Part shown: piece by piece, positions 43,015 to 49,656 of the stretch
Position numbering within the stretch: position 1 is the first letter of the stretch
Layout of the letters: each line of letters begins with the position of its first letter
Source: Streptomyces deccanensis
GTDB lineage: Bacteria; Actinomycetota; Actinomycetes; Streptomycetales; Streptomycetaceae
Length of the DNA stretch: 64,000 nt
Direction of reading: 5' to 3'
Assembly (NCBI RefSeq): GCF_022385335.1
Contig: NZ_CP092431.1
Coordinates: forward strand, 5,704,001 to 5,768,000
Notes under the pieces: model-generated
Database searches by the model: none
What the model was told of the DNA's origin: nothing
The model's input: only the letters and a program-made list of their open reading frames with translations
Made by a program: the position numbers and the translations under genes

Positions 43015-43111
43015 TAAGGAAACGTATAAAACGCCGGTAGGCTGGCCGGGGTGTCGGAAGAGGGTGCCTGAGCGCTGCGCGTGGTGTGTGACCAGGGGAG
43101 ATGATCGAGGG

Positions 43112-43621
43112 ATGGTGGAGCCGAGGGCCGAGGCGGATGTTCCGGAGCGGGACCCGGAGTCGGTCTCCCGTTTCGTCGAACACTTCGCGGCGCAGCTCGT
43201 CGAGGCCGGGATGCCGCGTATGCCGGCCCGCGTCTTCGCCGCGCTCCTGTCCTCCGACACCGGCGCACTGACCTCGGTCGAACTCGGCGAACAGCTGCGC
43301 ATCAGCCCCGCCGCCGTCTCCGGCGCGGTCCGCTACCTCGCCCAGGTGCACCTGGTCTCACGCGAACGCGAGCCTGGTTCGCGCCGGGAGCGCTACCGCG
43401 TCCACAGCGAGCAGTGGTACGAGGCCCTCACCAACCGCGAGGCCATCATCAAGCGTTGGGAGGAGGCGTTGCGGGAGGGGGTCGCCAGCCTGGGGGCCGA
43501 CAGCCCGGCGGGCCGCCGCCTCTCCGAGACCCTCGCCTTCTTCGAGTTCATCGAGACCGAGGTCGAGTCGATGATGGACCGCTGGCGCACCCACCGCGAC
43601 GAACTCTTCGGCCGGGACTGA
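43112..43621 (+). CDS. MarR/GbsR-like transcriptional regulator
   Basis: A 169-aa winged-helix protein: VSRFVEHFAAQLVEAGMPRM, PARVFAALLSSDTGALTSVE, LGEQLRISPAAVSGAVRYLA (recognition helix) and VHLVSREREPGSRRERYRVH (wing), then helical dimer segments. This is the GbsR/MarR-like type commonly next to COG3559 exporters in actinomycetes. It probably represses the divergent exporter and itself through the palindrome at 42995 and releases on ligand binding. ATG 43112 follows AGGGGAG 11 bases upstream. Confidence 0.9.
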   Translation: MVEPRAEADVPERDPESVSRFVEHFAAQLVEAGMPRMPARVFAALLSSDTGALTSVELGEQLRISPAAVSGAVRYLAQVHLVSREREPGSRRERYRVHSEQWYEALTNREAIIKRWEEALREGVASLGADSPAGRRLSETLAFFEFIETEVESMMDRWRTHRDELFGRD

Positions 43622-43692
43622 GTGCCGCCCCGGCTCTCGCGCCCGGCGCCCACGCTCGGCGTTCCGCGCCGGAACCGGGGCGCCGCATGGTG

Positions 43693-43715
43693 GCATCGCT
43701 GCCGGAACGCGATGC
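43693..43715 (+). terminator. Possible terminator hairpin after the regulator gene
   Basis: GCATCGC (43693-43699) pairs with GCGATGC (43709-43715). An outer pair CGCCGCAT (43681-43688) and ATGCGGCG (43712-43719) offers an alternative stem. Confidence 0.5.
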
Positions 43716-43891
43716 GGCGTCGATGGCGTGCGGGGTCAAGGGGGCATTGCGGGACCGATTTTGGTCGCCTTGTGACCGTGTCCCGAAGGTTCTTGGGCGG
43801 ACTCCCGCATGTTCCGGATGTGCTGCCGCGCCGATCCCGGCTAGCTTTCGAGCCTGACCGGTTGGCATTCCCCTCGGAAAAGGAGAAACAC

Positions 43892-44008
43892 ATGCGCAAG
43901 GTCGTATGCGGCCTGTTCATGGCGCTGGCGGTTGTGCTCGCGGTGGCGCCGCACACCAGCGCCGACCAGACCGAGACCGTCGCCAATGGCAGGCCGGGCC
44001 CGCTGTGA
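43892..44008 (+). CDS. Secreted 38-residue peptide precursor
   Basis: ATG 43892 follows AAAAGGAG at the ideal distance. The product is RKVVCGLFMALAVVLAVAPH, then TSA and DQTETVANGRPGPL. It is a textbook signal peptide with an A-x-A-like cleavage site (HTSA), leaving a mature peptide of about 14 residues rich in polar and Gly/Pro residues. There is no cysteine in the mature part. Such a tiny exported product has no room for an enzyme and suggests a diffusible signal or a bioactive peptide. No dedicated exporter or receptor gene adjoins it. Confidence 0.7.
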   Translation: MRKVVCGLFMALAVVLAVAPHTSADQTETVANGRPGPL

Positions 44009-44109
44009 CGCGAATCCGGTACCACCCGCGCTGAACTCCCCCTTCGATCACCCTGATCTCTGCCGAGCCGGGACGCGTGTGTCCTCGAGCGGCCGGCCCC
44101 CGAGCCCGG

Positions 44110-44577
44110 CTACGGCCCGTCCGTCCTCTCCGTGCGGCTCGACAGGCGTTCGTGACGCTGGCGGGCCGCCTGGGGGGTCTGGAGGCCGAGGCCGAAGGCG
44201 ATCTCCGGCCAGGTCATGCCCCGGCCCCGGGCCATGTCGAGGAGGCCGACCTCCAGTTCGTCCATCTCGCCCCGGGCGAGAGGGATCAGGGTCAGGGCGG
44301 CGGTGATGTCGGCGCGGTCGACCTCCGCCTCGCCGTCGTCGAGGAGGGCGGCACCGCTCAGCAGGTACGAGACCAGCCGGATCGCCTCGTGCGCACCGAG
44401 GACATGCGGGTGCACCTGGCGGTTCCGCTGCTCGGCCGTGCGCGCGTGCCGCTCGGCGATACGGAACAGGGACGTGTAGACGCGCTGGGCGCGTGCCTCG
44501 TCCGCGCTCGGGGGTGTGAAGGGATCGGCGGATGCCCCGGCGGATGGATCGGTGAATGGATCGGTAGGTGTCGTCAT
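44110..44577 (-). CDS. Actinobacterial DNA-binding (HTH) protein (155 aa)
   Basis: After a Pro/Asp/Thr-rich start it reads RVYTSLFRIAERHARTAEQR, NRQVHPHVLGAHEAIRLVSY, LTLIPLARGEMDELEVGLLD, and ends with a C-terminal HTH (RGRGMTWPEIAFGLGLQTPQ, AARQRHERLSSR). This matches a conserved Streptomyces family called simply DNA-binding protein. It is divergent from the acetyltransferase gene with a CAAACAGTTTG palindrome between; TTGACA on its strand (44612-44607) is a good -35. Confidence 0.85.
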   Translation of the reverse strand: MTTPTDPFTDPSAGASADPFTPPSADEARAQRVYTSLFRIAERHARTAEQRNRQVHPHVLGAHEAIRLVSYLLSGAALLDDGEAEVDRADITAALTLIPLARGEMDELEVGLLDMARGRGMTWPEIAFGLGLQTPQAARQRHERLSSRTERTDGP

Positions 44578-44594
44578 GCGCCCAGCGTTGGATG

Positions 44595-44612
44595 CAAACA
44601 GTTTGTTGTCAA
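44595..44612. promoter_or_regulatory. CAAACAGTTTG palindrome with adjacent -35 (TTGACA)
   Basis: CAAACAGTTTG at 44595-44605 is an 11-bp palindrome. TGTCAA at 44607-44612 reads TTGACA on the minus strand, 17 bp before AACGCT, which is 6 bases from the ATG at 44577. The HTH protein may regulate itself here. Confidence 0.5.
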
Positions 44613-44679
44613 CGGATTATTTGCGGCGTACGGGCTCCGCCGGTGGACACGGCTCGACGTGGTGGTCGATGATCCCCGC

Positions 44680-45186
44680 ATGATCCGTACCGCCACCGTG
44701 CGCGACGTCGCGGAGATCATCGTGATGATCCGCGAACTTGCCGCCTACGAAAAGGCCCTCGACCAGGCCCGGGCCACCGAGGGGCAGCTCCGCGAGGCGC
44801 TGTTCGGTGAGCACCCGGCGGCGTACGCGCTGATCGCGCAGGACGACGACACGGGCGAAACCGTCGGCTACGCCCTGTGGTTCCCCCTCTTCTCGACCTG
44901 GACCGGCACGCGCGGGATGCATCTGGAGGACCTCTACGTACGTCCGGACGCCCGGGGCGCGGGCCATGGCAAGGCCTTGCTCGCGGCCCTTGCCGCGGTC
45001 TGTGAGCGGAGTGGGTACGAGCGTTTCGAATGGTGGGTGCTGGCCTGGAACGAGCCGACGATCGACTTCTACCGATCCCTGGACGTCGAGTTCCTGGACG
45101 AGTGGAAGGTGTGCCGCCTCAGCGGCGAGCCCCTCAAGGCACTCGCCGCCCAGGGCCCACCCGTCGTGGACGCCCCCGCCGGGTAG
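44680..45186 (+). CDS. GNAT acetyltransferase, diamine N-acetyltransferase-like
   Basis: A 168-aa GNAT enzyme: IRTATVRDVAEIIVMIRELA, acetyl-CoA site HLEDLYVRPDARGAGHGKAL, and RFEWWVLAWNEPTIDFYRSL. The WxVLxWNxPxxxFYxSLG-like block is typical of spermidine/spermine N1-acetyltransferase relatives and thialysine acetylases. It should transfer acetyl from acetyl-CoA to a primary amine of a small molecule. No Shine-Dalgarno is visible, so the start may be leaderless. Divergent from the HTH gene. Confidence 0.92.
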   Translation: MIRTATVRDVAEIIVMIRELAAYEKALDQARATEGQLREALFGEHPAAYALIAQDDDTGETVGYALWFPLFSTWTGTRGMHLEDLYVRPDARGAGHGKALLAALAAVCERSGYERFEWWVLAWNEPTIDFYRSLDVEFLDEWKVCRLSGEPLKALAAQGPPVVDAPAG

Positions 45187-45205
45187 TGGGCGGCTGTGCG
45201 GCACC

Positions 45206-45412
45206 TCACGTGTTCAGCCGCGCCGCACTCGCCGCCTTCCGCGCCGCGCGGTGACGTTTGGCCAGCCGCATCGAGTGCAGGCACGAGACCCCGTCCCTCC
45301 GGCACGCGTCCACGCAGGCCACGGCGTGGTCCAGCCAGTCGCTGAACGTGGCCAGGACGGGGTCGGAGGGCAGGGCGGAGCCCCCTGTTCGGTTCGTCGT
45401 TTCGTCGGTCAT
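45206..45412 (-). CDS. Small Cys-containing protein (68 aa) in the AbaA-like operon
   Basis: ATG 45412 overlaps the upstream stop (ATGA). The sequence contains VLATFSDWLDHAVACVDACR and RDGVSCLHSMRLAKRHRAAR, with three cysteines and a very basic C-terminus. It may bind metal or nucleic acid. I do not recognise the family. It is the last of three overlapping genes beginning with the anti-sigma-type ATPase at 46070, so it is co-translated with them. Confidence 0.65.
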   Translation of the reverse strand: MTDETTNRTGGSALPSDPVLATFSDWLDHAVACVDACRRDGVSCLHSMRLAKRHRAARKAASAARLNT

Positions 45413-45660
45413 GCCGTACGCCCCTCACTCAGGTACGCCGTGACATACGCCCGCACGAGGCCTCCCTCGTCTTCTTCGCCCGCATATGGACCATCCATGA
45501 GTACGTCCCGCACGGGCGCCGCTCTCACCGGCCGCCTCTCCCAGCAGGGTTCGCGCGGCGGGAACGACAACCACCGGCCATACGTGGCCCGATACCGTTC
45601 CGCCCGCGCCGCCCAACGCCGCCACCGCCCGCGGTACGGGCTCAGCGCCGCCGCGCTCAC
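45409..45660 (-). CDS. Small basic protein (83 aa) in the AbaA-like operon
   Basis: GTG 45660 overlaps the ATPase stop by 4 bp and the stop overlaps the next gene by 4 bp, so it is the middle of a coupled triplet. It begins SAAALSPYRGRWRRWAARAE and contains RYRATYGRWLSFPPREPCWE and DGPYAGEEDEGGLVRAYVTA. The N-terminus is Arg/Trp-rich and the C-terminus acidic. No known domain. Reality is supported mainly by the perfect coupling. Confidence 0.65.
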   Translation of the reverse strand: MSAAALSPYRGRWRRWAARAERYRATYGRWLSFPPREPCWERRPVRAAPVRDVLMDGPYAGEEDEGGLVRAYVTAYLSEGRTA

Positions 45661-46070
45661 CCTTTCCGCCCCGGGATCACGAAGTACGCCCACACGCACT
45701 TGGTGAACGGCCGCGCCTCGTGCCCCCACCGCTGGGAGAGCGCGGCGACGAGGATGAGGCCGCGCCCGCCGTCCCGTTCCGCGTCGCCGCTCCGCTGTGC
45801 CGGCGCCTTGCCCTTGTCCGGGTCCGACACCTCGACCAGTACGCCGCACCCTCGGACCGACACCACCACCTCCACGTCGGCGAGGGTCACCCGGCAGTGC
45901 CGGACCGCGTTCGTGACCAGCTCCGTGGCCACGGTGGCGATGTCATCGGCGAGTTCACCGTCGAGGGCCCAGTCCTTGAGGATCCGCCGCACGCGAGCAC
46001 GGGCTTCGGGGACGTGTCTTCCGCGCTTGGGGATACGGAAGGAGTCGCTACGTGGGGTGAGTGCGGGCAT
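45657..46070 (-). CDS. Anti-sigma-type HATPase (RsbW/AbaA-like, 137 aa)
   Basis: A stand-alone GHKL ATPase domain: RHVPEARARVRRILKDWALD, ATELVTNAVRHCRVTLADVE (N box), VEVSDPDKGKAPAQ and DGGRGLILVAALSQRWGHEA (G box). Streptomyces genomes hold dozens of these beside HTH-DUF5753 and DUF397 genes (the whiJ/bldB/abaA-type sets). They may phosphorylate or bind anti-anti-sigma or regulator partners. It is divergent from the HTH gene at 46249 and heads two overlapping small genes. Confidence 0.9.
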   Translation of the reverse strand: MPALTPRSDSFRIPKRGRHVPEARARVRRILKDWALDGELADDIATVATELVTNAVRHCRVTLADVEVVVSVRGCGVLVEVSDPDKGKAPAQRSGDAERDGGRGLILVAALSQRWGHEARPFTKCVWAYFVIPGRKG

Positions 46071-46248
46071 GGCTGAGGGACCCCCTGACGTGCGGTCAAG
46101 TTCACGGGCCGTAGCGGCTCGTGCACGGTGAGGTTATGACTCAATCGAGGCCTTCTGCAACTAGGAGAGTCTCATGCATGCGGAATTTCGTTCTTGAAGT
46201 GAGCGGGGCACCCTAGAGTTGGGGCGGTTCAGACCGAGAGGGGATGCG

Positions 46249-47118
46249 ATGCCCGCAGGGGGACGGCCGACGGTGCGCAGCAGGCGGCTCGGCGCTGCGC
46301 TCAAGCGGTACCGACAGGCCGCCAAGCTCGACCAGTTGGCGGCAGCCGAGGTGCTCGGGGTGGATCCGGCCCGCGTCAGCCGTATAGAGAGCGGACTCGT
46401 CACGGCGCGCATCCTGGAGATCCGCGTGCTGCTGAACGCCTACGGCGAGGAAGATCCGGAAGTACGCAGCAAACTCGAGGACTTGGCCAAGAGGTCGAAG
46501 CATCGGGGTTGGTGGCTCGAACACGCTGCGCACCTGCGGCCGGACTACCTCGACCACATCTCGCTGGAGGATGACGCGACGTACATCCGGGCGTGGGCGC
46601 AGGCACTGGTTCCGGGGCTGCTCCAAACGCCGGCCTATGCGGAGGCCGTCATCACGTCAGGGCCCAACTACGTGGCTCCGGAACGAGTGGCTCAGCTGGT
46701 CAAGGTGCGCGAGGCTCGGCAAGCGAAAATCGAGGAGGGCGGGGCGGCGTACACGGCCATCATTTGGGAGCCGGTGATCATTCATCCGCTGGTAAGCGTC
46801 GGCATTCACCAGGAGCAACTGGCGAACATTCTTGAAGTCGGCCGGCGGAGGAACGTGACCGTGCAAGTCCTGCCCCTGAGTGCCGGAACGCTCGCGGGAG
46901 AGATCTCCGCCTTCGCGTCCTTCAGTTTCGACGCGGAGCCGGTCGTGGAAGCCGTGACGTTGGAGAACCTACGGGGCACTTCGATCCTGGAAGCCCCCGA
47001 AGACCTCGCGGCTTACACGCTCGCCTTCGACCAACTACGATCGGCAGCGCTGGCACCGGACGCAAGCGCGCAGCTCATCCAACGCGCACGCGAGAGAATC
47101 AAGGACGATGCGTCGTGA
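46249..47118 (+). CDS. HTH-DUF5753 regulator (WhiJ-like, Scr1-type)
   Basis: A 289-aa protein. The Xre-type HTH is RRLGAALKRYRQAAKLDQLA and EVLGVDPARVSRIESGLVTA. The DUF5753 sensor domain follows: YLDHISLEDDATYIRAWAQA, LVPGLLQTPAYAEAVITSG and VTVQVLPLSAGTLAGEISAF. ATG 46249 has GAGAGGGG upstream, and TAGAGT at 46213-46218 is a likely -10. The stop overlaps the DUF397 gene by 4 bp. In the WhiJ model such repressors are released by their DUF397 partner and influence development; the target here is unknown. Confidence 0.93.
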   Translation: MPAGGRPTVRSRRLGAALKRYRQAAKLDQLAAAEVLGVDPARVSRIESGLVTARILEIRVLLNAYGEEDPEVRSKLEDLAKRSKHRGWWLEHAAHLRPDYLDHISLEDDATYIRAWAQALVPGLLQTPAYAEAVITSGPNYVAPERVAQLVKVREARQAKIEEGGAAYTAIIWEPVIIHPLVSVGIHQEQLANILEVGRRRNVTVQVLPLSAGTLAGEISAFASFSFDAEPVVEAVTLENLRGTSILEAPEDLAAYTLAFDQLRSAALAPDASAQLIQRARERIKDDAS

Positions 47119-47315
47119 CCCCTGAGCTCATAGGCCCCTTCCGGAAGTCCTCGTACTCCGGACAGCAAGGTGACTGCGTCGAGGTTGGCGCAACAATCAC
47201 CGGCGGCCGAGTCGTCCGCGACAGCAAGAACCCCCGCGGCCCCCTCCTGCACATCTCGCCCACCGGATGGCACGCTTTTATCGGCGCCGTCTCCGGAACG
47301 GCCGTGCCGCGCTGA
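47115..47315 (+). CDS. DUF397 protein (BldB-relative partner, 66 aa)
   Basis: It reads FRKSSYSGQQGDCVEVGATI, VVRDSKNPRGPLLHISPTGW and HAFIGAVSG, the complete DUF397 signature. GTG 47115 overlaps the HTH-DUF5753 stop (GTGA), so the two are produced together. Known DUF397 partners bind and counteract the HTH protein, a toxin-antitoxin-like or repressor-antirepressor relationship. A hairpin ends the unit 40 bases later. Confidence 0.95.
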   Translation: MTPELIGPFRKSSYSGQQGDCVEVGATITGGRVVRDSKNPRGPLLHISPTGWHAFIGAVSGTAVPR

Positions 47316-47355
47316 CTAACATGGCCAAGGTCATCCCGTAGGGATACCCCCGTGC

Positions 47356-47393
47356 CGGAACCCCGGCTCGATTACGGCGAGCCGGGGCTTCCG
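47356..47393 (+). terminator. Terminator hairpin after the DUF397 gene
   Basis: CGGAACCCCGGCTCG (47356-47370) pairs with CGAGCCGGGGCTTCCG (47378-47393) with one bulged base and a 7-nt loop. The minus-strand secreted-protein gene also ends near here (47434), so it may serve both. Confidence 0.8.
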
Positions 47394-47433
47394 ATACTGG
47401 GTATTCCGGGGTGTGCGCTTGCCCTCTCGGTTA

Positions 47434-48018
47434 TCACCAGTGGTGGCCGTTTCCGACGACGCGGAAGCTGCCGACGAGGAACTGGCCCTCCCGGTCCCCT
47501 TCGACCGCGCTGCTGGAGCTGTGCGGACCGACCGTGGCGACAGGCGCCCCGTTGTCGCAGGTGATCCCGTTGAAGAATTCGACGGTCTTGTCGCTGTCGT
47601 TCCGGATGTTGAAGCTGCCGGCGCCCCGCTGCCCCTGACCCTGACCCTGACCCTGCCCGCGGCGCACGTTGACCACGGCGATGCAGGACCCCGGCTCGGC
47701 GCCGTACACGCGCTCGTTGACCTGAATCTGACCCTCGTCCCGGCGGTTGTCGCCTCGACCCGCGCCGCGGCCCTCGTTGCCCTTTCGGGGGCCGTTCATG
47801 TTGTCCGCCGCACCCGCGTCGGCCGGGGCGGTGGCCGCGTTGGAGCCGGCGCTGGTGCCCGTGCCGTTGCCGCCGCGCGGCGCCGGGGCGGCGTCGGCGA
47901 TAGCCGTGGCGGACTTGGGGGCCGACTCCAGGGCGGAGCTGGCGTAGGTGACACCGGTGGCGGCCGCGACTGCCACGCCGACGGAGGCGGCGATCACTGT
48001 GATCTTACGAGTGCGCAA
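47434..48018 (-). CDS. Secreted protein with Gly-Gln repeat (194 aa)
   Basis: TTG 48018 is preceded by AAGGGGAAG. The signal peptide is RTRKITVIAASVGVAVAAAT followed by GVTYASS. Next comes a Gly/Ala/Asn-rich linker with NGPRKGNEGRGAGRGDNRRD. The domain CIAVVNVRRGQGQGQGQGQR contains a Gly-Gln repeat encoded by four CCCTGA units (47632-47655), followed by FNIRNDSDKTVEFFNGITCD and QFLVGSFRVVGNGHHW. Two cysteines may pair. Probably extracellular; function unknown. Two inverted repeats lie just upstream. Confidence 0.75.
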   Translation of the reverse strand: MRTRKITVIAASVGVAVAAATGVTYASSALESAPKSATAIADAAPAPRGGNGTGTSAGSNAATAPADAGAADNMNGPRKGNEGRGAGRGDNRRDEGQIQVNERVYGAEPGSCIAVVNVRRGQGQGQGQGQRGAGSFNIRNDSDKTVEFFNGITCDNGAPVATVGPHSSSSAVEGDREGQFLVGSFRVVGNGHHW

Positions 48019-48035
48019 TGCACTTCCCCTTCTCT

Positions 48036-48070
48036 TCGTTCTCGTCGACAGGACCTGCCGACGAGAACGA
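48036..48070 (-). promoter_or_regulatory. 12-bp inverted repeat in the leader of the secreted-protein gene
   Basis: TCGTTCTCGTCG (48036-48047) and CGACGAGAACGA (48059-48070) pair perfectly around an 11-nt loop, 17 bp upstream of the TTG. It could be an operator or a leader hairpin. Confidence 0.55.
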
Positions 48071-48075
48071 ACGTA

Positions 48076-48098
48076 ATGACGGCCATTTCGGCTGTCAT
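48076..48098. promoter_or_regulatory. Second inverted repeat ATGACGGCC-N5-GGCTGTCAT
   Basis: Nine-base arms with one mismatch lie directly upstream of the first repeat. Two adjacent palindromes suggest a regulated promoter for the secreted-protein gene. Confidence 0.5.
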
Positions 48099-48621
48099 GT
48101 CGAGGAGGGTCGGAGTGGGGTCGGAAAAGGGGCTGAACGGCCGCATGAATTGTCGCTCTGACGGGTGACCACCGGCGTGCCTGACGCATCGTCAAAATAT
48201 GGCAATGAGCTGGTATTTCGAATCCGAGTGCGGCCTACACCCGCGCGCGCTGACATATCGTCACCCTCTTGGAGGCTCCGGGGTGTACCTCGTTCTCTGA
48301 ATTCGCGTCAGATCACCTTGGGGCGCCTACCTGACGGCTCCTCAAAAGTGCGTGACCGTGCAGGCAAAGACACTGCGCCCTGCCGCGTGAAATTCATCGC
48401 CGAGAATTGATCGCGGCGGCGTGTCGCGTGCTCGCGCGGGCCTCGCGGCGCATATCGTGATCGGCCCTCCGGTGAAGGGCGCGACGTCGGCAACACGCGC
48501 CCCGCGTGCGCTCGCCGGTACGGGTGGAAACGGGCATATCGGTGTGCGCGGTGGGCAGGTCGCCGTGTCAGCTGTGGCTGGCCCCTGTCGACCGAACGAC
48601 CGTTTCCGGAAACCCCCGCCC
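48099..48621. other. Gene-free stretch between two divergent secreted-protein genes
   Basis: About 520 bases, AT-richer than average between 48190 and 48410. TGACATATCGTCA at 48250-48262 and TGACGCATCGTCA at 48181-48193 are two similar hyphenated palindromes. Frames here lack codon bias. No RNA gene that I recognise. Confidence 0.45.
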
Positions 48622-49209
48622 ATGCGCCGACCCGGCATCCCCCGTCCCACGCCCGTCACGCCCTTCGCCGCGCTCCTCGTCTGCGGGCTGCTCCTCACCG
48701 CAGGTACCGCCTGTTCGAGCGCCCCGCCGACCACCCCGGCGCCCGCCCCGCCCCGGCTCTCCCCCGACGACGTCATCAGGGCCGCGACCCAGCGGCTGAC
48801 CGACGACTGCCTGACCCGGCACGGCCTCACCCCGCCGCGCCCGGGGCGGAGCGAACCAGTCGGCGCCCAGCGGACGCGGGTCGCGGAGGCGATGTTCGGC
48901 GCGGGGCGTACGGAGCTGTCGTTGCGGCTGCCCACCGGACACGTCGTCCGCGCCCACACCGACGGCTGTCTGGCCGAGGCGCAGCGGCGGCTCTACGGCG
49001 ACCAGGGCCGCTGGTTCCGTACGTCGACCATCGTCAACAACCTCGCGCCCGAGGCCGCCCACACCGACCGCACCCTCGCCGAGGTCCGGGCGGACCGCCG
49101 TACGGAACTCACCGAATGGCGGCGGCTGCGAGCCCGGGCCCTCACCGAAGCCACCTCTCTCATCGGCAGTACCAACCCCCCACCCCCGAAGGGAAACACA
49201 GCACCATGA
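48622..49209 (+). CDS. Secreted lipoprotein (195 aa)
   Basis: The N-terminus RRPGIPRPTPVTPFAALLVC and GLLLTAGTACSSAPP is a lipoprotein-like signal peptide, though the residue three before the Cys is Gly rather than the usual Leu/Val. The mature part is helical and Arg-rich: SPDDVIRAATQRLTDDCLTR, TRVAEAMFGAGRTELSLRLP, GCLAEAQRRLYGDQGRWFRT and EVRADRRTELTEWRRLRARA. Two cysteines may pair. The stop overlaps the inhibitor-like gene start by 4 bp, so both are exported together. Family unknown. Confidence 0.75.
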   Translation: MRRPGIPRPTPVTPFAALLVCGLLLTAGTACSSAPPTTPAPAPPRLSPDDVIRAATQRLTDDCLTRHGLTPPRPGRSEPVGAQRTRVAEAMFGAGRTELSLRLPTGHVVRAHTDGCLAEAQRRLYGDQGRWFRTSTIVNNLAPEAAHTDRTLAEVRADRRTELTEWRRLRARALTEATSLIGSTNPPPPKGNTAP

Positions 49210-49577
49210 AGCGCTTCACCGCCCTGTTCTCCGCCCTGCTCTTCTCCGCAGGACTGGTTCTCGCGTCGTCGGGCACCGCTCAGGCCGCCGCCTGCGGCAG
49301 TGGCAACTTCTGTGTCTGGACGGACGCCAATTTCGGCGGCATGAAGGTCGAGTGGCCCGGCGACGACCGCTGGTGGGAGAGCAACATCGCCGACGAGGAC
49401 TCCTCCTGGGCCAACCACGGCATCTCCGGCCCGGGCGTCAAGGACCACGTCAGGGTGTACTCCCGCGCCCATCTCGGCGGTCACATGACCATCTGCCTCA
49501 CCCCCGGCCAGGAGGTCGGCTACAACGGCGCCGCCAACGACAACGGCGACTCCCACACCTGGGCGATGAGCTGCTGA
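49206..49577 (+). CDS. Peptidase inhibitor family I36-like secreted protein (123 aa)
   Basis: The signal peptide is KRFTALFSALLFSAGLVLAS with cleavage near AQAA, leaving a domain CGSGNFCVWTDANFGGMKVE and a second half RVYSRAHLGGHMTICLTPGQ, the crystallin-like pattern of family I36 (SMI, Streptomyces metalloproteinase inhibitor). Four cysteines (ACGSG, FCVW, ICLT, MSC) suit two disulfides. It may inhibit an extracellular metalloprotease. It overlaps the preceding lipoprotein gene, which could be its membrane partner. Confidence 0.85.
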   Translation: MKRFTALFSALLFSAGLVLASSGTAQAAACGSGNFCVWTDANFGGMKVEWPGDDRWWESNIADEDSSWANHGISGPGVKDHVRVYSRAHLGGHMTICLTPGQEVGYNGAANDNGDSHTWAMSC

Positions 49578-49597
49578 CCCGGTGAGCGGCTGACCCC

Positions 49598-49623
49598 GGG
49601 CGCCCGGCACCCACCGGGCGCCC
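49598..49623 (+). terminator. Terminator hairpin after the inhibitor-like gene
   Basis: GGGCGCCCGG (49598-49607) pairs with CCGGGCGCCC (49614-49623) around 6 nt. It also lies before the end of the convergent DAGK-like gene. Confidence 0.8.
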
Positions 49624-49656
49624 CCACGCACGCCCACCCAGCGCACCCGCTCGCCC

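Noticed and set aside
48165..48410. 81-codon plus-strand frame in the gap before the lipoprotein gene
   Set aside because: No ribosome binding site and weak third-position GC.
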